From Delphinus delphis (taxonomy: Eukaryota; Chordata; Mammalia; Artiodactyla; Delphinidae), in contig NC_082701.1 in NCBI RefSeq assembly GCF_949987515.2, positions 34,923,755 through 34,987,754 of the forward strand: a DNA stretch of 64,000 nt, read 5' to 3'. A model generated the notes under the pieces. It was given only the letters and a program-made list of their open reading frames with translations, was not told the DNA's origin and did not search any database. Numbering within the stretch: position 1 is the first letter of the stretch; each line of letters begins with the position of its first letter. Positions 23,066-33,886 of the stretch are shown here, piece by piece. A program made the translations under genes and the position numbers.

Positions 23066-25774
23066 GAAAAAATCCCACACATTTGGTGACCAGAAGAAAA
23101 GTGTGTTTTTTATATGGGTAAGGAAGGAAATACATGGTAGGAAAATTAGGTTTTTCCTTATATAGGAAGGAAAAACTAAGTTTTTCCTTCACAGATGAGA
23201 TAATGGATTTTAGGGGTAAATAGCATGTTAGGAGACTTATTGAAATAAGAAAACATAACGATGGTAACTTGGATTAACATATTCTCAGTGGATATGAAGA
23301 AAAGAGGACAGATAAAAGTTAATCAGGAGGCAAATTGAGACAACTTGATGAAAGCCTGGGAACTTTGCTTTAGGAACATCTTACATTATTTACAACATAA
23401 ATAATAAACCATAATAAACAACAGAAGTTGGTGATATATAGAATCATAAAAATGTGATAGGCATATTCACTGCTTACCATTAATTCTGAATAGGGATAAA
23501 GAAAAGATCATAAGAATTGTTTGCATTTGAACTGAATTTTGAAGGATGTAGAATTTTGTTGCTTGTCAGGGCAAGAAAGATACCTGCCCACTAAATGCTC
23601 CTCTTTGAGAAATCCATAGTAGCTGCCATATTGCTTTCTTCCTTCATTGCCTGTAGGTTACCATGCTTAGTATACTATAAGCCTCCTACCTTGACCAAAG
23701 CTGACTACATCCAAGAGCCTGATGCAAAGACCACCTGTAATGGCTTTCTTCTAGTGTCTGGCCAACAGCATATTAATCGATCTGGTGCCATGCTCTGTCT
23801 AGTTCTGCATGAAAACTGGTTTAACCAATCAAAATATCTCAGTCAATTAGTCACTAGTGGCTGGAACATAAAGGTAGGTTGGAAAATATCTCAACCATTT
23901 TAATGGTGGAGTTTTAGGGTAAGGGATGCCTATTATTATTATTAGTGACAGACTAGATAGCCAGCATGAGAACAAACCTGGGTCCTCCATAACATTTCAC
24001 CTCTCCATGAAAACTAATTCCATAGTGCTTCAGAATTTTTCCCATCTCGCTTGATTTCCTGACCTAAGCTATCTATTCCTTGGAGCAAAGTGACTGAGTC
24101 AACTCTGAATATCCAGTTTTTCAACATTTTAACAATGTCACTTCTTTTCCAGAAAATGCAAGATATTAGAAGCTTTAAAAATGTCAAAAATACTAATTTC
24201 ATGCTTTTATTAAGTAGACACATTTCAATATTTTAAAATTCGATAATATATAAATGGATTTTAGCATCAGCATTATCATAAAGTTTCAGAAATGATTTTC
24301 ACATGTGAGAATGCTGATATTTGATATTTTTCCTAAGAATCCCTTGGTTACTGATGGTCAATAGCTTGAATGATGATAGAAGGAATCTGTATCCTCTAAT
24401 CTGTTCAGTGCTTTGATGTTATACATTTCAGTGAGACTACCTAGCTTTCAAATGTAAATTCAAATATTTTAAGCAGATAAAATTTTTTAAAATAAATCTT
24501 TGTTCACATATAATTAATCCTCTATGAAGTATAATGTTTTCTTTAAAATTAATGCTAAATACTTCTAATTTTACCAGAAGTTAGCATTATATATTTCAGG
24601 TAGGGGAAAATCTGAAAATTATAGGAGTAAAAAATTTCTTGTTGTTAATAATAACCAAAAGTTATTTTCTATATTAGATTTCTTAATTGACCAATATTTT
24701 CACTAAGATATAGTGAGATAATAATTGATACTCTGTTGATCTTCTGAGGGCTGCAAATTATCGAGGCTTATTGTGAATGAGCACAAGGAGTAAATCTCAG
24801 AATCTTACCGTGGTCTCATGCAGTCTACATCAATTCAGGATGTTAGGACCTGAGTTTAACAAACTAAGTCCTTTATTTGCCAGTCAATTTTGTTATTAGT
24901 GGGTTATTATTTTGTTTGTATTTTATCTATCTAGATTTTCTTCCATTTATAGAAAAATATGTAAAGAATCTCCCTTTTTACCAAGTATTTCTGTTAGGAA
25001 ATTTTTTGAAAGTTTCTAATAGATAAGAAGTCCTTTTTTACACATTATTTATATTTCCTCATAAGTTTTCTTTAATTTTTTTCCCTGTACTAAATTCATC
25101 CATATACATGGCTTAAAAGTTCAGATAGACATTTAAATAATGGCACTTTCCTGCCTAACCCCTTGTAAGCCCCAATTTCTGCCCATTCCCTAGCAGCCAC
25201 TTTCTTCTTTTAGTTATTGTTTTGACTATTTATGTCTATAATTTCTAGATAATATATTCATATTATTATTCCTTTGTTTTCTTTTTAATTATGAATAGCA
25301 TCTCTTGCCAGCTTTCCACAGAAGGAAGGATTTTGCATTCACATACAAACATTATACACTCTTGCCTATATGCAGGCATTTCCTTTCCTTCACTTCCCCA
25401 GTATAGTTCTATGACAGTTTATGGTTTAATCAATAGTTCCCTAAGAAGATATTACATACAGTTGTATCACATAGTGTACCAAGATTATATAATTCTTCAA
25501 AACAAAAATCTTTTTGTTTTTCCTAGAGTTAATAATTACTTTTTTTTGTTGCTTAGTTTTCTATGGCCCTGTCATTAATTCTTCTCTTAAATTCTTTACC
25601 AAAAATGTAAAGTTTATCTCAACATAGTCAAGTACATCAGATATTCTATTACTTTATTTTCCTCTTGGAGATACCACTCCTGGAGCCATGCACACCCTTG
25701 CTCCAAACTAGGTAGATTAGCTTCTGTGTAGCTATCCTAGGACCTGCTTTCACTTTCATCATAGAATAGTGTTC
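23066..25774. other. Mostly unassigned AT-rich stretch
   Basis: No recognised gene. It contains a hairpin-forming inverted repeat at 23146-23179 and an exon-like open frame at 23657-23873 (see findings). The remainder, 23904-25774, is strongly AT-rich without named features. Confidence 0.5.
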
Positions 25775-26300
25775 ACTATCTTTTATGCAAACTGCAAACC
25801 TTGACCTTACTTCATACCACATACACAAATTAACTTTAAATGGATCATAGACCTACATGTAAGTGTTAAAACTGTAACTTTTCTGGAAGACAACATAAAA
25901 AAAATGTAATAGTGACTTTGAGTATGGCAAAGCATTTCTTATTTGTAACCTGTTACAAATAAGAAAATAAATTAAAATTCATCAAAAATTTTTAAAAAGT
26001 TCTTCAAAAGATAGAGTTAAGAGAATTAAAAGGCAAACCACAGACTGGGACAAAGTATTTGCAAAATATGTATTCTGTATGTATTTGCAATATGTATTGC
26101 AAAATATGTGTTCTGAAAATATAAGGAATTCTTGCTACTAAATAATAAGAAGACAAATCAATTAAAAACAGAGGGCACAGAAGATTTGAAGAGATACTTC
26201 ACCAAAGAAGATACAGAGTTGACAAAAGAAAAATTGTTCAACATCCTTAGTCATTATAAAAATGCAAATTAAAACCACAATAAATGCCACTACTGTGCCA
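25775..26300 (+). repeat. Old L1 ORF2 3' fragment
   Basis: The translation of scattered pieces matches the L1 ORF2 C-terminal region: ttaactttaaatggatcata..gacctacatgtaa, gcaaaccacagactgggaca, gaagatacttcaccaaagaa and catccttagtcattataaaa. It is diverged, with an internal 15-bp-arm palindrome at 25935-25966 and a local 19-nt near-duplication (26059-26077 and 26097-26115). Confidence 0.78.
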
Positions 26301-27990
26301 GTTATTATTCATTACCTCTCAGATCCAGATTTACCCTTCAATACCTGCTCTTCAATATTGGGTTGAATTCCTATAGTATTCTTGCTCTTCAGTGAGCAGG
26401 ATGTTAGACTTTTTCGGTAGAGGGATCTAGAGGTAACCACAAGAGAAGGGAGCTTGTTTTGCTGGTTCTAGCTGTTGCACTGTTGTTCAGTGGTGCAATG
26501 TGTGGACATTCTGTGGTACTCTGCCCCAGCCCTGTGCCCAGAATTTGTGGTCCCTAAAAAGACCTGGAAGTGTGTATCAGTCAGTTACAAACACAAGGGA
26601 GGCCAAGATAAATATTGTGGTCTGGACCAAGAGGAGCAAGAGCTAGGATAAAAACAAGTACCTTCTACAGGAGTGCAAAATCTCAGATGTAAGAGATTTT
26701 TGTCCCTAATAGATTCTTGAATGTTTCTGACTATATGTTAAGTGAGCCAAAACCATTTAAAGATCTTGGGTCAAATAAGACAGCTTAAGTAACTCACTTA
26801 GATTCCTGAAGCTAGTATGTGGTAGAAATTGGATTTGAACCTTGGTCTAGTAGTCTATGAAATCTGCCAACATCACACAGCATTTGCCAAACTATATTTT
26901 ACCGGACACTTTTTTTACTCAATGACAACAGTTATTATATGGCAGAGAAGGAGATATCATGAACAATTAAGTTTAGGAAATGCTGATAATATAGATATCT
27001 TTACTGTGGAACTTTTTCAGGAATATACTAGTTATTAAAGAGGACATGTGTGCAACATATATTTCAACCCCTAACTGCTTTCATTAAAGGAGCATCTCTG
27101 GACTGGTGTCCTGCAGAATATAATTTGGAAACATTGTTGCCTCACAACTTGCAACCCACAATGATGTCATAATAACTTAATTCTCCTTTCATGCACTATG
27201 TTCTCAAAACAATTTCTATTAAAAAAAACACCATTTACTTATTTTGAGCATAGCAGATGTAATTGTTTTTTACTTCTGTGTGTTTTTATAATACTCCAGC
27301 CTCCCATAAACAGGCAGGTGAATCGGAGTAATAGTCACTTAAAAAAGAATATCTACACTGCTGAAGGTTACTTGAGTATTTGCTAATTACTATCCCTTGT
27401 GGAGCTTTCCAGGATGCTTTATAAGACATATATCAAATGCCGTAGACCCTTCTATCATTATTGGTCTTTATAACTGACAGTTTCAGATAATTCTGAGGAT
27501 TTATAGGTCCCCTCCACTTCCAGTAAACATTTTTTTAAAAACAGCTACCTTCTAAAGGTTCTCCACAGTAGTTACTTAAGCTGGCTTTTCTATTTTCCTC
27601 TCAGTAATTTCCAAGTACTTAGAGATGAAATCTTTAACTCATAAAATCCTTTTAAAAAGTAATAGGTTTTGAGAGAGCTGGTAGCCCAATGAAAGTGTTA
27701 AGGAACAGCTCCAGAGAATATAAACTATATCTGATGGAGAAGATAGTGACAGTACTTTAGCAATTTTTAAGTTATTTTTCATTATATAAAAATAATATAA
27801 ACACATTGGAAGCAATTCAGGAAATAGAGGAAAAACATATAATTTCATTATTTTGAGCCAATCATGATTAGCGTCTTGGAGTAATTCTTTTTTCCCTGTG
27901 CAGTTTTACCCTCGTTCTTGCCTGAAAACAGTATTGCATTCTGCTGTTTCACTTATGAGAACATAAACATTCTTCTGTGATGTTTCATGC
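26301..27990. other. Mostly unassigned; MIR remnant at 26745-26875
   Basis: A minus-strand MIR is visible at about 26745-26875 (taagtaactcacttagattc, gaaattggatttgaacctt). The remainder has no recognised gene. Short frames at 26829-27038 and 27198-27386 lack domains. Confidence 0.5.
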
Positions 27991-27999
27991 TCTTCATAA

Positions 28000-28330
28000 C
28001 CAGAATTTTAATGAGTCAAAACTATTTCAGTAATTTATTTAATTATTCCCTTTTGGAAGCATATTTGGATTATTTTCTATTTTTATCTGTAAATACTTCT
28101 GCAATAAACTTATGTGGCATAAAGCTTTCCCCCCCTATTTTGAACTCTTTATGATAGTTTCTCTTAAGTGAAATTACTGGAGCAATGGACATGAACATTT
28201 TTATAGTCTTATGCTTATTATCAAGTTACTTTCTAAGACATTATACCAATTTACAATGCTACTAAGTATGTGTAGAGCTCATTTATTTAAGGATAATCAC
28301 TATTAAGGCAACAGTCAAGGATGCTAGTTT
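28000..28330 (-). repeat. Ancient L1 fragment
   Basis: Phrases such as tttggattattttctatttt, tctgcaataaacttatgtgg and aagtgaaattactggagcaa correspond to the reversed ORF2/3' region of ancient L1 elements. It is very diverged. Confidence 0.6.
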
Positions 28331-29134
28331 ATGCATCTTTGTATTTCCACATTTTATTCATATTATGTGTAATAAGGGATAGTCAAAATATCAGTAAATA
28401 GATCTCATAATCTACTTTTTTTCCTTTCAAGCCTGTAAAATAAATACATTTAAGAGCATAACATTTAATTGCCACCTCTTACACACTCTTCCAAATGTGG
28501 GGTAAGTGTATGTTATATAGTATAATAGACATGCTTTGGAGGTACCTGCGCAGCCTTTATTGATTCTCTGAGAGCTGCCACAGTCAAGCCTTAGGTAAAC
28601 AGGTAGGTTCTTCAAGTCATGTTTTGTTACACTAGCTGTCTCCTCCCCAGCCAAAGGTCATGGAAGCAGAGATTGCTACCTGACCCAGTCAGATTCCCTC
28701 TTTCAAGACCTTGAACTAAGAGACCCAGAAGCCTTCAGTCAGTCAGCATTTTCTTGGAAGTGACAGTTCATGAAGACTTAAGAGGGAGACTAGTTGTTTG
28801 GAGGTCCAAATAGCAGATGAGCAGCAAGAAGAGTGTTTCTTTAGGAAGAGACAGAGATGCTGGGGAAAGAGACAGAAGATGAAAGTTTGCTTTGGTTTAT
28901 TTTGGCTTTCTAGTTTTCATATTCAGTCCCTCATATGACCAGGCTATTATGCCTATCTAGTGTTCCATGACACAGTCACATATTAGTTTAATAAAATGTT
29001 TCTGGTTAAAAAAGTTTTGTTTATTTATTTTGGTTAAACAAGTTTATTACTTGTGACCAAACAAGTGATCTTTGACTCAGGCAGGCAGATAATAAACTCT
29101 GAAAGAAAGAGGATTCTTCTGCCAAGTCAAGTTG
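28331..29134. other. Unassigned stretch
   Basis: No gene or repeat confidently recognised. Confidence 0.5.
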
Positions 29135-29600
29135 CCTCCCACTGAGTTGAAACAGGAAGGAAAGGGACAGGGCACAGCAGTTAAAAGAATGAGGAAGGGG
29201 ACACAGCCCTCCAGAAACACTGACTGGAATCAGCTAAAACCAAGACTGCATCGAGATGGCCATTATAGCTTCATTATAATACTAAAACTCACTCACCCTC
29301 GTGCCAGTGCCATGACAGTTCCAAGGATGACCATAAAGAACAAAAATGAGTCCTGCCTCAATTCCTGAAAATTCCCCCCTTCCCCCAAATAATAAAATAT
29401 TCCTCCCACTCACTAGAATATGAAATTACTGAGCCCATAAAAACTAACCACCCCCATACCCTGGGGGCATTCTCACCCTTCAAGGAGGCCTGCACTCTGC
29501 TTTTGGAAAGTGTATCTGCCTTTCAGTAAACCCATTTTCACTTTAGTTGGCTTGCTGTTGAATTCTTTCTTGAGCTAAGTGAAGGACCCTCACTCGGCAG
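29135..29600 (+). mobile_element. Solo LTR of an ERV1-like endogenous retrovirus
   Basis: The plus strand shows an LTR-like order: a U3 with gccagtgccatgacagttcc (29303-29322), a TATA-like cataaaa at 29436-29442, then ctgcactctgcttttgga and a polyadenylation-like cagtaaaccc near 29524. An U5-like end follows (gcttgctgttgaattctttc, ctcactcggcagtcagtccc). No retroviral internal region follows. Class assignment rests on the general look of the sequence. Confidence 0.6.
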
Positions 29601-30496
29601 TCAGTCCCCGGGATTCACCCACACCTGGGGTGTGACCATCCTCTCGATCCTCCTTCTCCTGACACAGAGTCAGTCTCCCATCCACACCCCAGCACTGCAG
29701 CCTGCAGTCAATGACTGCCTGGTGTTCCCTTGCCTCCAGGGGACACACATTCTGGGATATAGTTCCCTGTGGGATGGAGCTGAGGATGAAACTTCCTCTG
29801 ACATTGCACACTTTTTGGCTTACTCTGCATTTATAACCTGCTTCTCCCCCACCCTTACCATCCTTATCCTTCTTCTAGGAACATTTACTTTATAAATCAC
29901 TAGCACTCAAATCCTTGGCGCAAGGTCTGCATCTGGGATAATTCATCTTAAAACAATGGCCTGTCTTGCAAAGGCTAGGGACAGAGTAGATAATTATACA
30001 CAGTAAAGTGAGTGAACTGCTAACTATCATTATGTACCATTTGAAGTTTTCAGGGATGAATTACCTCATTCTAAAGCTCACCTTGGAAGAAAAGCAATTA
30101 AAGTTTTATTACACCTTTTAATCTGAAAACCAGATTAAATCTGATGTATTAACTGTGAACCAGCTTTCTTACTAATAAGTAAATTCTGTGCTGTTTTTGC
30201 ATTGAAACATGTGTCTCCTTTGGGACCAGAATAATGTTTGATAAATGACACACCCTAGGCTCTGGTTTAACCTGTTATACAATAATTGTAATGTTATCCA
30301 TACTCTGGGTAGAGCTAATATAAATAATCAAGTAAAAAAGGGCTAGCTAAGTTATTGAACTATATATTAGACTATCCATAACAAAACATTATATATTGGT
30401 GTATACTTTTTAAAGTACTCTCCCTTATGTCATCACAACTCTGTATTGTAAATTACTTTTCAGAAATCATAGATTACTGAATGACTGCTAGAAATC
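29601..30496. other. Unassigned stretch downstream of LTR
   Basis: No gene recognised. The 87-codon frame at 29632-29895 begins inside LTR-adjacent sequence and shows no domain. Confidence 0.5.
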
Positions 30497-30505
30497 AGAA
30501 CCTAA

Positions 30506-30713
30506 TTTTTTTTTTTTTTTTGCGGTACGCGGGCCTCTCACTGTTGTGGCCTCTCCCGTTGCGGAGCACAGGTTCCGGACGCACAGGCTCAGCGGCCATG
30601 GCTCACGGGCCCAGCCGCTCCGCGGCATGTGGGATCCTCCCGGACCAGGGTACAAAGCCTTGTCCCCTGCATCAGCAGGCGGACTCTCAACCACTGCACC
30701 ACCAGGGAAGCCC
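30506..30713 (-). mobile_element. CHR-type SINE, CpG-rich young copy
   Basis: Minus-strand CHR SINE with an A-tail (plus-strand T-run 30506-30521) and many retained CpG sites (gcggtacgcgg, gttccggacgc, ccgctccgcgg), suggesting a fairly recent insertion. The flanking 9-bp duplication agaacctaa (30497-30505 and 30714-30722) is perfect. It lies 86 bp upstream of the candidate exon. Confidence 0.95.
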
Positions 30714-30799
30714 AGAACCTAAATATTTTGAATTTAAACTCTTGGATCATTTCTCTAAGTAATGATACAAGTTAATAAACTTATTATTTCCTGTTGTAG

Positions 30800-30855
30800 G
30801 TGTTGTATCACAAATAATGGGTTCATCAGGGAAGAACATTGTTGAAGGTCTCAAG
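30800..30855 (+). CDS. Candidate internal coding exon of an unidentified gene
   Basis: A 56-nt stretch is preceded by a moderately pyrimidine-rich tract ending ctgttgtag and followed by gtaagt with AAG before it, a full-consensus donor. Only one of three frames is open. With two leading nucleotides finishing a codon, it reads VVSQIMGSSGKNIVEGLK and ends on a codon boundary. The other two frames contain stops. The composition looks protein-like and no repeat is recognised here. I do not recognise the protein, and no partner exon was found in the window. A chance AG/GTAAGT pair is a real alternative. Confidence 0.35.
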
Positions 30856-30859
30856 GTAA

Positions 30860-31989
30860 GTGGATGATACACGAAAAAGGGGGCATGCTCCTTGCCTTGA
30901 GCAACTTAAAGTATAATGAAGATAGAAATTTTATTCATCTTAGTTGTATTTATTTATATGTTCACTTACACCTCAAGGAAACTCAAATCTTCCTTTGGGT
31001 GGCTTTTTCTCAAGAAATGAGAATCTGCAGTAGTAAGATTTAGAAGACATATTCCTGTCTTAATACAACTATTAGGCATTGGCATTTGATTGCTCTGGGT
31101 TTATACTTGCCTCCTTAGTAAAATAGCCATAGTTATATTCAAGATTTTTATACTGCCTTAATCTCATAAGTAACTGTTGTAACATTCCCTCCAGAGTCAG
31201 AATAGTGAGTAAACCTAAACTAAATAAGTATTTAAGAAAATCTTATATGTACACTCCATCTAGAAAAAGCTGAGCTTCTAGAGAAGTCTGACTTTCAATA
31301 AGTTTTCAGACTTTCTAGCTGAGTCTTTACATTCAAAGCTTTAAAGACCTGTGAATAAATACTGCAGGATTTCATGAAAATACAACTCTGGTGAAAAGTA
31401 CCAACCCTCACCCATATTAAGAGAAGATGACACTTTAAGCCAAGAGCCTATTTCCTCTTCAAATCTCTCTCTGCTTAATTCTTTAACTGCAGTTGCAGCC
31501 TCTCTCTTAATACATCTTCCTGCACTTAATCTCTATTCCACCTTTGGGCTATCACTTTGAAATATACAGTACCTGGAAAAAAACGGCCTCAAGAGAAGAT
31601 ATGATTCATCAACATACTTTATGGATAAATCTACAGTAGGAAGAATAAAAATTTTTTAAAGCCCAAGATTTAATGAAAATGGGAACAAATCATAGTGGAA
31701 TGCAGTTCCAGTTATGAGCTACAAGCACATTAAGGGACACTGAAGTTTAGTGTGCTCTATATTCCTAATGTCTTAAGCACACTGTGATTTAAAGTGGCCA
31801 CTAGAGATTATGAAAAATGTGCAAAATTAATGTACATTGAATTTCCTTTTGGTGGATCTCTTTTTTTTATTTTGCTGTCCTCTGCCTTCTTGCCTTAATT
31901 TACCTGCCCTGTCAGTTATCTTGAGTTCAGAAATAGCAAAGTCAACTTATTTGACCTTATGATGGTCTAGCGTAACTCATTAACAGAAA
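30860..31989. other. Unassigned stretch (possible intron)
   Basis: No further exon, RNA gene or recent transposon recognised downstream of the candidate exon. Confidence 0.5.
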
Positions 31990-32500
31990 CCACATGGCAG
32001 AGTGAAAAGCAATAGAGACTTTGGAATCATAAAGAAAGGGGTTCAAGATGTGTGGTTGCCAAAAGGGAAGGGAATGGGAGAGGGATGGATTGGGAGTTTG
32101 GGATTAGCAGATGCAAACTATTATATATAGAATGGATAAAAAACAAGGTCTTACCATATAGCACAGGGAACTATATTCAATATCCTATAATACACCATAA
32201 TGGAAAAGAATATGAAAAAGAATATATGTATATCTGAATTACTTTGCTGTACAGCAAAAATTATTACAACATTGTAAATCAACTATACTTCAATAAAATA
32301 AATTTAAAAAAAGAAAAGAAAGGGGTTTAAATTCTAGCTCTATTACATACCCTTTTTGCTTATACAAGTCATTCAACTCTTTGGTTCCTCAGGTTTTCAT
32401 AGATAAGTAGAAATAATATCCACTTGTTTGTTAGCAGTTATTTTGAGTTGTGAGATAATGCATGCAAATCACATGAAATGCCTTGCACAGTGCCTGGAAT
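31990..32500 (+). repeat. MIR SINE interrupted by an L1 insertion
   Basis: The MIR 5' part is at 31990-32046 (gagtgaaaagcaatagagac, tttggaatcat) and it resumes at 32331 (attctagctctattacatac, cattcaactctttggttcct, aaatgccttgcacagtgcct). The interruption is the L1 tail at 32047-32314 plus one copy of its target duplication. Confidence 0.75.
32047..32314 (+). mobile_element. 5'-truncated L1 3' end
   Basis: This is the 3'UTR end of an L1 (catatagcacagggaactat, tttgctgtacagcaaaaatt, caactatacttcaataaaat, then an A-rich tail). It is flanked by a 16-bp duplication aaagaaaggggttcaa at 32031-32046 and 32315-32330 with one mismatch. Only about 270 bp were copied. Confidence 0.9.
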
Positions 32501-32999
32501 ATGAAGTATGAATGTCTTTTAACATTAAAACATGCTTTTTAGTAATCTTCATAATTCAATTACTTATAATTCCAAGTAAAATATTTGTTTTCAAAAATCT
32601 ATATAATTTACAAAATATGCATTTCAAGCAAATTAAGGGGAAAGACTGCATTTTCCTTTGTACCTATCTCTTCTCAATTCCTCAGAGTGGCTTAGTCATA
32701 TTTTAGGTGCCTGATAAATAAGTATTGAACAGATTTTGAATGATGAAAAGCAATCATAAGCTGAAGATGGTTGGATTTTTTGTATTTTAACATTTAGCTT
32801 TGGAAAAATGATACATAAGGTTAACAATTTGAGTCATAGCAAAAAAGTATAAAGTAAAAATGTAATCTCATAGTAAAAGGACATTAGTGAAAAAAACTAG
32901 TGAAATCTGAGTAAAATGGAGTTTAGTTAATAGTAATGTACTGATGTTGGTTTCTTTGTTGTGACAAATGTACCATGGTGATGAAAGATATTAAAAATA

Positions 33000-33672
33000 A
33001 GGGCCTATCAAAAAACAGGAAGTAAAAAGTGTTGGCAAGGATGTGGAGAAATTAGAATCCTTGTGAACTGCTGGTGGGAATATAAAATTGTTCAGTCGCT
33101 GTGGAAAACAGTTGTGGTAATTCCTCAAAAATTTTAAAATAGAATTACTATATGATCTAACAATTCAACTTCTTGGTAAATAACCAAAAGAATAGAAAGC
33201 GGGAACCCTAAGAATAGAAAGCAGGAACCCTAAGAGTTATTTGTCTGCCCATGTTCATAGCAGCATTATTCACAATAACTAAAACATGGATGCAACCCGT
33301 GTCCATCAAAGGATGAATGGATAAGCAAAATGAGGCATATAAATATAATGGAATATTATTCAGCCTTAAAAAGGAAGGACATTCTGACATATGTTACAAT
33401 ATGTTACACTACTGTATGAGTCCACTTATGTGAGATACCTAGAGCAGTGACATTCACAGAGACAGAAAGTAGAATGGTGGTTGCCAGGAACTGGGGAGAT
33501 GAGGGAATGGGGGTTTCAATTTTACAAGATGAAGAGAATTATGGAGATGGATGGTAGTGATGGCTGCACAACACATGAGTGCATTTAATTCCACTGAACT
33601 GTATACTTAGAAATGATTTAAATGGTAATTTTGCATTATGTACATTTTGCCACAATAAAAAGATATTGGAAA
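33000..33672 (+). repeat. Older L1 3' fragment
   Basis: The ORF2 C-terminal region and 3'UTR are visible: ggcaaggatgtggagaaatt, gaactgctggtgggaatata, catagcagcattattcacaa, aatggaatattattcagcct, then ggttgccaggaactggg and ccactgaactgtatactta. It contains a 22-nt tandem duplication at 33188-33231. Frame is lost. Confidence 0.82.
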
Positions 33673-33848
33673 AAAAGGGGAACTGGATGAGGGGTGTATG
33701 AAAACTTTGTATTATCTTTGCTACTTTTCCATAAATCTGACACTATTGCAAAATATAAAGCTGATTGTAAAAATGTAGTCTCCTTCCCAAACAAAACCTT
33801 AAATCCTTAGGCCCACTCCACAGAAGCAACTACTGGAAACATTTCCAC

Positions 33849-33851
<3 letters not shown>

Positions 33852-33884
<33 letters not shown>
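33852..33884. repeat. (AC)n microsatellite
   Basis: About 16.5 uninterrupted AC units, long enough to be length-polymorphic. A related degenerate CA-rich tract lies at 34699-34734. Confidence 0.97.
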
Positions 33885-33886
<2 letters not shown>

